64,000 bases of DNA from Bacteroidota bacterium (GTDB taxonomy: Bacteria; Bacteroidota; Bacteroidia; B-17B0; Aurantibacillaceae). Where the stretch lies: contig JAFLBH010000001.1 of assembly GCA_017303905.1 (NCBI GenBank), positions 124,001 to 188,000 on the forward strand, read 5' to 3'. Below are positions 34,255-42,714 of the stretch, in pieces (within the stretch, counting starts at the first letter, position 1; each line of letters begins with the position of its first letter). The notes below the pieces were generated by a model. The model was not told the DNA's origin. It worked only from the letters and a program-made list of their open reading frames with translations, and searched no databases. The position numbers and the translations under genes were made by a program.

Positions 34255-35091
34255 TCAAGATGTAAAAACTCTTTGTTCTTTTGAATCAAACGGCACATAA
34301 AAAATCGCGTACGCAATTATCATTACCAACCCAAAAGTCGGTAAACCCATTGCTATTCCAATAAAAGCGTGTTGAATGATTCCCAATAATAAAAACCACT
34401 TTTTGATTTTTTGATTCCACACCAAAATTGAGAATAGAAGCTGATAAGCAAGAACCGTATAATTCAGAAATACACCTAAACCACCTAAACCACTATAATA
34501 AATAGGCAAACTGTAATCATGAATCATTAATGAATCGTTAATTGCATCGCCGCTCATCCAATCTGCATCCAGTATTTTGGCAAAGCCCGCATAAAAATAA
34601 ACGATGCACAACTGGATTCGCAATGCGAGTACACCCGTATTATGCAAGGCTTTATCCCAATCGGCGTTAACACGTTCTGAACTCAGGAAAGCTGCAAAAA
34701 ATAAAAAATGCTGAAACAAAATATCCCCACCGGTGAGCGTGGAAAACACCTTATTATGGATGTTAGTTATACTAAACCATAGAATGAAAAATAAGATTCT
34801 TTTGAATTTACTTCCGAATAAAATCAAGATCGCACACGCGCAACTAATAATTATAAATGCCAGAGACAAATTATCCGACAAAGAATTATAGAGTAAGAAT
34901 GCCGGTCTGCGCCACAGCGACAAATCCACTTGTCGATAATACACCAGAGAGTTTTCGCTAAAAAGAAGTGTGAAGTTAAATAGCCAATACACAGATTTAT
35001 ACAATATATACAGAGCTAAAAGACGTTGCGTCCACTTAGCTTCGTTGATTGCTCTGTAATCCCCGAATAAATATGTGATTACTTTATTCAA
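34255..35091 (-). CDS. HTTM-type polytopic membrane protein
   Basis: This 278-residue protein starts at a TTG that lies directly after an in-frame stop, so it is the first usable start. It has about six or seven membrane helices and the HTTM (vitamin-K gamma-carboxylase-like) motif YFYAGFAKILDADWMSGDA near 165. Bacterial HTTM proteins are mostly uncharacterised. It overlaps the upstream gene 35084-35578 by 8 bases and ends 21 bases before the prfB start. The two genes probably encode partners. Confidence 0.8.
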   Translation of the reverse strand: MNKVITYLFGDYRAINEAKWTQRLLALYILYKSVYWLFNFTLLFSENSLVYYRQVDLSLWRRPAFLLYNSLSDNLSLAFIIISCACAILILFGSKFKRILFFILWFSITNIHNKVFSTLTGGDILFQHFLFFAAFLSSERVNADWDKALHNTGVLALRIQLCIVYFYAGFAKILDADWMSGDAINDSLMIHDYSLPIYYSGLGGLGVFLNYTVLAYQLLFSILVWNQKIKKWFLLLGIIQHAFIGIAMGLPTFGLVMIIAYAIFYVPFDSKEQRVFTS

Positions 35092-35578
35092 TTACTCCTT
35101 TATAATAATGTGCAAAATTTACTTCGCTGTTTGCATATTTAATTTGAATAATGATATCCATGCCTTCCGGCCATTTTTTATTTTGTGATATTAAATAACC
35201 ATTTATAATTTTCTTTACCACCTCAAAATTTATATTTGATCTATCATTTGGCATTATTCCTGATTTCTCTTCCTTTATTGCTGAAGAATAAAATCGTAGT
35301 GCGCTAGACAAAGCCAGTAAAGTGGCTTCATTTCCCCCAAATCGATTCGCTTGATGTTTTGAGTTTATAACGTAAATAATATCTTTCCAGTCTTCACCTT
35401 TAATCTTAACATACACATTAAAATTTTGCGTTGGAACCGGGACAAACATACTCCAGTTTTGATGAAAATAGGGATAGATGTAGGGAAAGACATAAAACTT
35501 CAACCTATGTTCCTCCTTGCCCGGAAACGCATAGGCTAAAACCGCTATAAAATGCAAAAATAAATAGCCGATTAGCAA
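35084..35578 (-). CDS. partner of the HTTM protein, unknown function
   Basis: This 164-residue protein has one N-terminal membrane helix (LIGYLFLHFIAVLAYAF) and a soluble part outside containing FPYIYPYFHQNWSMFVPVP. The start is uncertain: TTG at 35578 is possible, but an in-frame ATT about 33 bases earlier would add a basic segment (KGKYK) before the helix. There is no ATG. WSMF-P motifs of this kind are common in proteins encoded next to HTTM genes. The 8-base overlap with the HTTM gene supports a shared function. Confidence 0.65.
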   Translation of the reverse strand: MLIGYLFLHFIAVLAYAFPGKEEHRLKFYVFPYIYPYFHQNWSMFVPVPTQNFNVYVKIKGEDWKDIIYVINSKHQANRFGGNEATLLALSSALRFYSSAIKEEKSGIMPNDRSNINFEVVKKIINGYLISQNKKWPEGMDIIIQIKYANSEVNFAHYYKGVIE

Positions 35579-35634
35579 GGATGAGATAACTATTTTATAC
35601 TTACCTTTAATGCTCTAATTTAAACTTAAAAATT

Positions 35635-37773
35635 ATGATAAAAAAGGCATTTACTCTGCTTTTCGCAATCCTCAGTTTCAATTTTACAGTTGCGCAAAAC
35701 AAGTTGCTTACCATTCAGGACGCAGTTTTAAAAGGCCGCTCTGTACTTGCGCCTAAGCGTTTACAAAATTTACAATTTGTAACCGGTGCCGATAAATTCA
35801 GTTATATCGATAATAATGTACTCAAAATTGGAGATAATGCTTCCGCTAAAATTTCAGATTTAGTGAGTGCTGGTGAATTAAATAAACTTTTTAAAGCGGC
35901 CGGTAAAGACACCTTAAAAGGACTTGGCTTTATTGAATGGAAAAACGCGAATGAACTTTTTATTAATAACGGTAAGTCGGAGTTTATTTACAACACTTCC
36001 TCTAAATCTATCAGTGAATCAACTCGTAAAAATGAAAATAAAAGTTTAGAATCCTATGACGCATTTAATGAGGAAACTTTTGCTTTTACCAAAGAAAATA
36101 ATCTGTTTATTAATGTAAAAGGGAAAGAAGTTCAGATAACAAACGACGGCTCTTACAACATTGTTTATGGAAAGTCTGTACACCGTGATGAGTTTGGAAT
36201 TCATAAAGGAACTTATTGGAGTCCAAAAGGAAATTACCTCGCCTTTTACCGTATGGACCAAACAGATGTTACGGATTACCCTATCATTGACTGGACAACA
36301 TATCCTGCTGAGAATAAAAACATGAAATACCCAATGGCGGGCAACAAAAGTCATTATGTAACGGTTGGTATTTATGAAATTTCTACCGGCAAAACCTGGT
36401 ACATTAAAAATGGCGGTCCGCGTGATCAATATTATACCAATATTGCATGGAGTCCGAATGAGAAAAATATTTATGTAGCGCTATTGAACCGCGAACAAAA
36501 TGACATGTGGCTTAATGAGTACGATGTTACAAGTGGTGATTTTATAAAATCCCTTTTTAATGAGAAGGATGAAAAATATACAGAACCATTACACCCCATG
36601 TTTTTTATTGGAGATGGCAAGCAATTCATCTGGATGAGCCGCAGGGATGGTTACCGTCATGCTTATCTTTATAGTATCGATGGAAAATTAATTAAACAAT
36701 TAACAAAAGGTAAGTGGGAAATAAAAGATGTTTCCGGATTTGACGAAAAATTTACACGCTTCTTTTTCCACGCTAACGAGCAAGGGCCAATCAATCAGGA
36801 TTTCTATAGTGTAGAAATTGCCAGTGGAAAATTAAACCGATTAACCAGTGGCGACGGTTTCCATGGCGCGATGATAGACAAAAAAGGAAATTACATTATT
36901 GATAATTTTACTTCTTGCTATACACCACGTGAGTATTATGTTGTAAATACAAAATCAAAAAAAGCAGTTAACATATTCAAAGCAGATAATCCATTGAAAG
37001 ATTACAAAACCGGTAAATGGAATTTATTTACGATCAAAAACAAGGAAGGCACTGATTTATATTGCCGCATCTTCAAACCGGTTGATTTTGACAGCACGAA
37101 AAAATATCCGGTGCTGGTTTATCTTTATAACGGTCCGCACTCACAGTTGGTTACTAATTCCTGGATGGCGGGAGGTGAAGTATGGTATCAATACATGGCG
37201 CAAAAAGGATATATCGTATTTACCTTAGACGGACGAGGTACTTCTTATCGTGGAAAAGATTTTGAACAGGCCATATTCCGTCAGTTGGGAACCAAAGAAA
37301 TGGAAGACCAACTAAAAGGCGTAGACTATTTAAAATCTCTGCCTTATGTTGATGCAAATCGTTTAGGTGTACATGGCTGGAGCTATGGCGGTTTTATGAC
37401 AACGAGCTTGATGACACGAAAACCAGGTGTGTTTAAAGTTGGTGCTGCCGGCGGACCCGTAATTGATTGGAGTTATTATGAAATTATGTACGGAGAACGT
37501 TATATGGATACTCCAGAAGAAAATAAAGATGGCTATGAGAAAAATAATCTGTTAAATTATGTCGATAATTTGAAAGGAAAATTATTAATGATTCACGGCG
37601 CTCAAGATAATGTGGTTGTTTGGCAACACAGTATCTTATATCAGAAAAAAGCAGTGGATAAAGGTGTACAGTTGGATTATTATGTTTATCCGGGACATGA
37701 ACATAATGTGTTAGGGAAAGATCGCGCGCATTTAATGGAAAAAATATGTAATTATTTTATTGAAAATTTATAA
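35635..37773 (+). CDS. dipeptidyl peptidase IV (S9B family)
   Basis: This 712-residue exported serine peptidase removes X-Pro or X-Ala dipeptides from peptide N-termini. The signal peptide is at 1-20 (ending FTVAQ). An eight-bladed propeller (about 80-470) is followed by an alpha/beta-hydrolase domain. The triad is S583 in GWSYGGFM, D658 in HGAQDNVV and H690 in GHEHN. Length fits the family. It is followed with a 1-base overlap (TAATG) by a CHAP-like gene, so the pair may process peptides or cell-wall fragments. It sits divergently from the HTTM pair. Confidence 0.95.
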   Translation: MIKKAFTLLFAILSFNFTVAQNKLLTIQDAVLKGRSVLAPKRLQNLQFVTGADKFSYIDNNVLKIGDNASAKISDLVSAGELNKLFKAAGKDTLKGLGFIEWKNANELFINNGKSEFIYNTSSKSISESTRKNENKSLESYDAFNEETFAFTKENNLFINVKGKEVQITNDGSYNIVYGKSVHRDEFGIHKGTYWSPKGNYLAFYRMDQTDVTDYPIIDWTTYPAENKNMKYPMAGNKSHYVTVGIYEISTGKTWYIKNGGPRDQYYTNIAWSPNEKNIYVALLNREQNDMWLNEYDVTSGDFIKSLFNEKDEKYTEPLHPMFFIGDGKQFIWMSRRDGYRHAYLYSIDGKLIKQLTKGKWEIKDVSGFDEKFTRFFFHANEQGPINQDFYSVEIASGKLNRLTSGDGFHGAMIDKKGNYIIDNFTSCYTPREYYVVNTKSKKAVNIFKADNPLKDYKTGKWNLFTIKNKEGTDLYCRIFKPVDFDSTKKYPVLVYLYNGPHSQLVTNSWMAGGEVWYQYMAQKGYIVFTLDGRGTSYRGKDFEQAIFRQLGTKEMEDQLKGVDYLKSLPYVDANRLGVHGWSYGGFMTTSLMTRKPGVFKVGAAGGPVIDWSYYEIMYGERYMDTPEENKDGYEKNNLLNYVDNLKGKLLMIHGAQDNVVVWQHSILYQKKAVDKGVQLDYYVYPGHEHNVLGKDRAHLMEKICNYFIENL

Positions 37774-38222
37774 TGCGAAAACTTTTATCCATACTTCTCT
37801 TTTGCATGAGCCTATTTGGTGTTAGTCAAACGACTGCTGATAAAGTTATGGATTTTGCCAAAAAGAATATGGGTAAAAAAATAGATCGAGGCGAATGCTG
37901 GGACTTAGCCAACGCCGCATTAAATAATGCCAATGCCCAATGGGAATCTCCGTTTAACTTTGGCGACAAATTAGATTACAAAAAACTAGGATTAAAGCCC
38001 GGTGATGTTTTACAATTTACAAACGTGAAATTCATTTTTCCGAATGGCTCTGCGTCATTTCCAAAACACACCGCCATCGTTTATGCTGCAAACAAAAACA
38101 AAGTAACGATGATTCATCAAAACTTCAACAATAAAAGATATGTTGATACACTGACTGTAGATTTTGATAAAATCAAAAACGGAAAAATTGAAGCATTTCG
38201 TCCTAAAGCTAAAATCAATTAA
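37773..38222 (+). CDS. exported CHAP/NlpC-like cysteine amidase domain protein
   Basis: This 149-residue protein has a signal peptide (ending FGVSQ, about residue 19) and a small papain-like domain. RGECWDLANAAL holds a candidate nucleophile, C42, and KHTAIVY holds a candidate histidine, H99. That order and spacing fit CHAP/NlpC/P60 peptidoglycan or peptide amidases. The start overlaps the DPP-IV stop (TAATG). No cell-wall binding module is attached. The substrate is not predictable from the sequence. Confidence 0.75.
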   Translation: MRKLLSILLFCMSLFGVSQTTADKVMDFAKKNMGKKIDRGECWDLANAALNNANAQWESPFNFGDKLDYKKLGLKPGDVLQFTNVKFIFPNGSASFPKHTAIVYAANKNKVTMIHQNFNNKRYVDTLTVDFDKIKNGKIEAFRPKAKIN

Positions 38223-38608
38223 ATTGATTTTAGCCAATGAAGCGCTTTTTCCTTTGAGTTAAATAGTTTGGACGGTCGCTTTTTATTTACGATTCCCAAA
38301 TAAAAATTACCTAAAATTCTTTGAGCCAAGGAATCAATCACAATAGCGTCCGCTATTGTATAACGATGTGCCTCATCCGTTTTCATATATTGAGTAGCTT
38401 CAGATGTCATGGATGAATATTCTCCGGCAATAATAAGATTCTTGAACATCTTCCCCCCACCTAATTTGCCGGCTGTTAAAACCATTTCCTTAACATCCGT
38501 TAAGTCTACCTCACAACCCTCCTTAACGGCAAATTCAATAATATCCTCACCAATCAAACTTACTCGGCAAGTTTTTAGATCCCTGGTAATTGCTTTTTCT
38601 TTCAGCAT
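38219..38608 (-). CDS. STAS/SEC14-like domain protein (DUF7793-type)
   Basis: This 129-residue protein is a single small alpha/beta domain. Its pattern (CEVDLTDVKEMV, then GNFYLGIVNKKRPSKLFNSKEKALHWLKSI at the end, cited here only in part) matches SpoIIAA/STAS-like stand-alone proteins of Bacteroidota. There is no clear phosphorylatable serine in the canonical STAS position. It lies 3 bases after the pyruvate kinase gene and is probably co-transcribed. A link to the two SpoIIE phosphatases in this window is tempting but not supported by position. Confidence 0.65.
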   Translation of the reverse strand: MLKEKAITRDLKTCRVSLIGEDIIEFAVKEGCEVDLTDVKEMVLTAGKLGGGKMFKNLIIAGEYSSMTSEATQYMKTDEAHRYTIADAIVIDSLAQRILGNFYLGIVNKKRPSKLFNSKEKALHWLKSI

Positions 38609-38611
38609 GCA

Positions 38612-40042
38612 TTAAATAATATAACTTAGCTTCATCATATTCGTACGGCCACGTTCTTTCATTGGCATACTGGCAATGTTTACTACTAAATCATCACTCT
38701 TAACAAAGCCTTCACGCTTGATATAATCTTTCAAATCTGAAATAGTTTGATCAGTACTTTCATACTTATCATAGTAATATCCGCGTACGCCCCACACTAA
38801 ACTTAACGTTGTAAGTAAAGAAAGATTATCTGTAAAAATTAAAATGTTTGCTTTAGGGCGGTGACTCGCTAATTTAAAAGCTGTATAACCACTATTCGTC
38901 ATACTAATAATAGCTTTTACACCCGCATGATGCGCTAAGGAACAAGCGTTAAAACAAATGGTATCAGTAATAAAAGTAATTGTTTTTCCTTCCGGCGCAT
39001 GTTCGCGATAATAGATACTATCTAAAGCCTCTACTTGAGTTATAACACGGCGCATAATTTCAATCACTTTCACAGGATATTTTCCTACTGAAGTTTCTGC
39101 GCTCAACATAACAGCATCCGCTCCATCCATTACCGCATTAGCAACGTCGTTAACCTCTGCACGTGTTGGTGTATAACTGGTAATCATACTTTCCATCATT
39201 TGGGTTGCAATAATTACCGGCTTAGAAGCTTGTATACATTTCTGTACGATCATCTTTTGCAAAAGTGGCACTTGCTCCATTGGTAATTCAACACCTAAAT
39301 CTCCACGCGCTACCATGATTCCATCCGTTACATCAATGATGTTATCAATTTCACGTATAGCTTCCGGTTTTTCAATCTTCGCAATAACACGAGAGCGCTT
39401 GCCCTTATTACGAATGATGTCTTTTAAATCAACTATGTCGGTAACCGAACGAACGAAGGATAAACCAATCCAATCAAAATCCAACTCCAATGCCACTTCC
39501 AAATCACGAATATCCTTTATGGTTAAACAAGGTAAAGAGATTTTTGTATTCGGAAGATTAACACCTTTCTTTGATGACAAGTCGCCGCCCACTAAAATCG
39601 TGCAGCGTACTTCATCTTTTCCATTTGTATCGTTTACCTTTAAATGAATTTTACCGTCATCAATCAATACGGTTTCACCCACTTTCACATCCTGTGGAAA
39701 CTGCGGATAGGTGATGTAAATTTTATGCTCATCGCCTTCACACTCCTTTGTTGTAATAACAATCTCTTTGCCTTGGATAAGCGTCGCTTTATTATCTTTC
39801 ATGACGCCAATACGAAGCTTAGGGCCTTGCAAGTCACCCAAAATACCCACGTGACGAGAAAGTTTCTTATTTAACTCACGTATATTTTGCACCGTCTTTT
39901 TAATGGCTTCATAGTCACCATGCGAAAAGTTGATGCGACAAATGTCGAGTCCTTCTAAAAACATTTGTTCTAAAACAGCAATGTCTTGCGTAGCCGGACC
40001 CATGGTAGCTACAATTTTGGTTTTATTGAAAAAAGCGCTCAT
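38612..40042 (-). CDS. pyk: pyruvate kinase
   Basis: This 476-residue cytoplasmic enzyme converts phosphoenolpyruvate and ADP to pyruvate and ATP, the last step of glycolysis. It starts KTKIVATMGPA, has CRINFSHG near 35 and the signature IAKIEKPEAIREID, and carries MVARGDLGVELP for metal binding. Length is normal. The neighbouring trmB is divergent. Confidence 0.97.
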   Translation of the reverse strand: MSAFFNKTKIVATMGPATQDIAVLEQMFLEGLDICRINFSHGDYEAIKKTVQNIRELNKKLSRHVGILGDLQGPKLRIGVMKDNKATLIQGKEIVITTKECEGDEHKIYITYPQFPQDVKVGETVLIDDGKIHLKVNDTNGKDEVRCTILVGGDLSSKKGVNLPNTKISLPCLTIKDIRDLEVALELDFDWIGLSFVRSVTDIVDLKDIIRNKGKRSRVIAKIEKPEAIREIDNIIDVTDGIMVARGDLGVELPMEQVPLLQKMIVQKCIQASKPVIIATQMMESMITSYTPTRAEVNDVANAVMDGADAVMLSAETSVGKYPVKVIEIMRRVITQVEALDSIYYREHAPEGKTITFITDTICFNACSLAHHAGVKAIISMTNSGYTAFKLASHRPKANILIFTDNLSLLTTLSLVWGVRGYYYDKYESTDQTISDLKDYIKREGFVKSDDLVVNIASMPMKERGRTNMMKLSYII

Positions 40043-40082
40043 AATAAAGCCCTAATTTACTAAATAGATTGCAACATTAATT

Positions 40083-40090
40083 TAACTTTG
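40083..40090 (+). promoter_or_regulatory. TAnnTTTG -7 box for trmB
   Basis: TAACTTTG lies 22 bases before the trmB ATG at 40113 in the divergent region between pyk and trmB. Confidence 0.5.
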
Positions 40091-40112
40091 CATTATTTAA
40101 TTGATATATCCA

Positions 40113-40781
40113 ATGCCTGGTAAACTAGAAAAATTTGCCGATTTTAACTGCTTTAAGAACTGCTTTACTCTGTATTTTGAGAATATTAAGGAAGGTTTAT
40201 CTCTAAAAGGCAAATGGCATTCAGAATATTTCAAAAATCAAAACCCTATTGTTCTAGAGCTGGGCTGTGGCAAGGGCGAATACTCGGTTGGTCTTGCCAA
40301 AAATAATCCGGACAAAAATTACATTGGCGTTGACATAAAAGGTAACCGCATTTGGACAGGAGCCAAAGAGGCATTAGACAACAACCTTTCAAACGTTGCT
40401 TTTGTTCGCACACGCATCGACTTTATTGAACATTGTTTTGAACCGGGAGAAGTAAGTGAAATTTGGATTACATTTCCGGATCCACAACCGCAAAAAACGC
40501 GCGAACGTAAACGCTTAACTAATATGAGATTTATTGAACGTTATCGGAAATTTTTAAAACCAGGTGGACTGGTTCATTTGAAAACCGATAGCACAAGTTT
40601 GTACGAATATACCATGGAGGTGATTAAAGAAAATAATCTAAAAATTTTGTTTCACACTAATAACCTCTATGAGAATTGTCCGGCCGATAGAAAAGAACTT
40701 ACTGAAATAAAAACACACTACGAAAAATTATTTACGGCAAGAGGAGAAGACATTAAATACATTTGTTATCAAATTAATTAA
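40113..40781 (+). CDS. trmB: tRNA (guanine-46-N7)-methyltransferase
   Basis: This 222-residue SAM-dependent enzyme methylates G46 in the variable loop of tRNAs. The SAM site is LELGCGKGEYSVGLA (near 47-61), and WITFPDPQPQKTR (near 115) is the family signature. I start at ATG 40113 instead of the upstream TTG. It overlaps the next small membrane gene by one base (TAATG). Confidence 0.95.
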   Translation: MPGKLEKFADFNCFKNCFTLYFENIKEGLSLKGKWHSEYFKNQNPIVLELGCGKGEYSVGLAKNNPDKNYIGVDIKGNRIWTGAKEALDNNLSNVAFVRTRIDFIEHCFEPGEVSEIWITFPDPQPQKTRERKRLTNMRFIERYRKFLKPGGLVHLKTDSTSLYEYTMEVIKENNLKILFHTNNLYENCPADRKELTEIKTHYEKLFTARGEDIKYICYQIN

Positions 40782-41125
40782 TGAATAAAAGCAGATATAA
40801 AAATTTACCGCATCGCGCACATTATTTAAATCGCGTAGTTAAAAATATAATCGCCGCCATGGTAATTTTAATCGCTTCTCTGTTGATTGGAATAGCCGGC
40901 TACATGTATTATTTTGATTTGAATTGGATTGATGCTTTATTGAATTCAAGTATGATCTTAACAGGAATGGGGCCGGTAGATACAGCTAGAACAGATGGTG
41001 CTAAAATTTTCGCTTCGTTTTATGCCATCTATAGCGGCGTGGCGTTTTTAACCAGTGTGGCCGTTATTTTTGCACCGGTATTACACCGCTTTTTACATCG
41101 TTTCCATCTCGACACAGAAGAATAA
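40781..41125 (+). CDS. small two-helix membrane protein, channel-like
   Basis: This 114-residue protein has a basic N-terminus and two membrane helices (about 22-46 and 88-108). Between them LLNSSMILTGMGPV resembles the re-entrant pore loop of two-helix ion channels, though the selectivity motif TVGYG is not present. It is therefore only channel-like. It is translationally coupled to trmB by a TAATG overlap, an unexpected partner for a tRNA methyltransferase. Function unknown. Confidence 0.6.
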   Translation: MNKSRYKNLPHRAHYLNRVVKNIIAAMVILIASLLIGIAGYMYYFDLNWIDALLNSSMILTGMGPVDTARTDGAKIFASFYAIYSGVAFLTSVAVIFAPVLHRFLHRFHLDTEE

Positions 41126-41159
41126 CTGACCATTATCATTTTATTTATTACTCAAAAAA

Positions 41160-41243
41160 CACAACTTTGTAGTGTTGTGAAAATTTACACGCATCAATAC
41201 GTAATGCCTATCAGGAATAAAATCATTATTCCGCCTTTCTGAT
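41160..41243 (+). promoter_or_regulatory. structured leader upstream of tryptophanase
   Basis: CACAAC (41160-41165) pairs with GTTGTG (41174-41179). Further down, GGAATAA (41214-41220) pairs perfectly with TTATTCC (41226-41232) and is nested between ATCAG and CTGAT (41239-41243). No short Trp-containing leader ORF like E. coli tnaC is evident. The structures may be regulatory or part of an operator. Confidence 0.4.
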
Positions 41244-41298
41244 GTTTATCTGCATCATTAACTAATTTTTTATTTTACTCACCTTAATTCTATAAGCT

Positions 41299-42678
41299 AT
41301 GGAAGGCTTTAAAACTATATTTGAACCATTCAAAATAAAAATGGTAGAACCAATTGACGTAACTACCAAAGAACAACGCGAACTTTATTTAAAAGAAGCG
41401 CATTTCAATCCATTCTTACTTCATTCCGACAAGGTGATGATTGATTTTCTTACAGATTCAGGAACCTCAGCCATGAGTTCAAATCAATGGGCAGGAATGA
41501 TGAATGGTGATGAATCGTACGCAGGTGCCCGCAGCTGGATAAAAATGCGTGATGCCATAAAAAATTTAACCGGACATGAGCACGTGTTACCAACTCATCA
41601 AGGCCGGGCAGCTGAACGTATCTTGTATGGCTACCTTGGCGGAAAAGGAAAAACATTTATCAGCAATACGCACTTTGACACAACGCGCGCCAATATTGAA
41701 TTTTCGGGTGCAGAAGCTATTGATATTGTTATTGAAGAAGGAAAACGTCCCGATGTATATCATTCTTTCAAAGGAAACATGGATGTTGTAAAACTAGATC
41801 AGCTCATTCGTGAAAAAGGCGCGGCGAATATTGGAGGAGTGATACTCACCGTTACCAATAACAGTGGTGGGGGGCAACCCGTAAGCATGGAAAACGCTAA
41901 GTCGGTGGCGGAAATTTGCAAGAAGCACAAGGTATATTTTTTCCTGGATTGTTGTCGCGTTGCCGAAAACGCCTACTTCATAAAACACCGTGAAGAAGGT
42001 TATCAAAATAAAACTTACAAAGAAATTGCACAGGAAATGTTTGCCCTCACAGATGGATCCGTGATGAGTGCAAAAAAAGATGCGCTCGTAAATATGGGTG
42101 GATTTTTATCCCTAAAGAATGAAGAATTGGCAAATGCCTGCAAAAATCTTTTAATCATAACAGAAGGCTTTGCTACTTATGGAGGTTTATCCGGACGAGA
42201 TATGGAGGCCATTGCGATTGGTTTGGAAGAAGTATTTGATGAGGATTATTTGCATTACAGAATAAGAAGCACCGCCTTTTTGGGAGAGCGCTTAAAAAAT
42301 ATGGGTGTGCCGGTTATGTGGCCAATTGGCGGACATGCAGTATACATTGATGCAAAAGCTTTGTATCCAAACATTCCGGTAAATCAATATCCGGGACAAG
42401 CATTAGTTTGTGAATTGTACCGCTTAGGTGGAATACGCTGTGTGGAGATCGGCTCTGTCATGTTTGGGAAGTACGATGAGAATGGGAAGTTGATTCCTTC
42501 ACCAATGGAATTAGTGCGTTTAGCGATTCCGCGCCGCGTATACACACAAAGTCATATTGAATTTGTAATTGAAGTTTTTGAAAAAGTGTTGCAAAACAAA
42601 CATAATGCCCGCGGATTAAAAATAGTTGAAGAGCCTCAATTCTTGAGACACTTTACCTGTAAATTTCAGGAATTGTAA
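41299..42678 (+). CDS. tnaA: tryptophanase
   Basis: This 459-residue PLP enzyme splits L-tryptophan into indole, pyruvate and ammonia. The PLP lysine is K260 in MSAKKDAL. Three positions separate it from tyrosine phenol-lyase: D127 in THFDTTR (Thr in TPL), I384 in VEIGS (Arg in TPL, MERG) and H451 in LRHFT (Phe in TPL). All are the tryptophanase residue. No tryptophan transporter (tnaB/mtr) follows, so it stands alone. Product indole could serve in signalling (inference). Confidence 0.93.
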   Translation: MEGFKTIFEPFKIKMVEPIDVTTKEQRELYLKEAHFNPFLLHSDKVMIDFLTDSGTSAMSSNQWAGMMNGDESYAGARSWIKMRDAIKNLTGHEHVLPTHQGRAAERILYGYLGGKGKTFISNTHFDTTRANIEFSGAEAIDIVIEEGKRPDVYHSFKGNMDVVKLDQLIREKGAANIGGVILTVTNNSGGGQPVSMENAKSVAEICKKHKVYFFLDCCRVAENAYFIKHREEGYQNKTYKEIAQEMFALTDGSVMSAKKDALVNMGGFLSLKNEELANACKNLLIITEGFATYGGLSGRDMEAIAIGLEEVFDEDYLHYRIRSTAFLGERLKNMGVPVMWPIGGHAVYIDAKALYPNIPVNQYPGQALVCELYRLGGIRCVEIGSVMFGKYDENGKLIPSPMELVRLAIPRRVYTQSHIEFVIEVFEKVLQNKHNARGLKIVEEPQFLRHFTCKFQEL

Positions 42679-42702
42679 TTATTAAAATAAGGTGCTAAAT
42701 AG

Positions 42703-42710
42703 TATATTTG
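42703..42710 (+). promoter_or_regulatory. TAnnTTTG -7 box before a GTG start
   Basis: TATATTTG is followed by TTTA and the GTG at 42715, a 4-base gap. This is the same arrangement as at 28679-28667. Confidence 0.5.
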
Positions 42711-42714
42711 TTTA

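Noticed and set aside
38219-38608. STAS-like protein as the target of the SpoIIE phosphatases
   Set aside because: It is far from both, sits with pyruvate kinase, and lacks an obvious phosphorylatable serine.
41299-42678. Tyrosine phenol-lyase instead of tryptophanase
   Set aside because: D127, I384 and H451 are all the tryptophanase residues; TPL has Thr, Arg and Phe at these positions.
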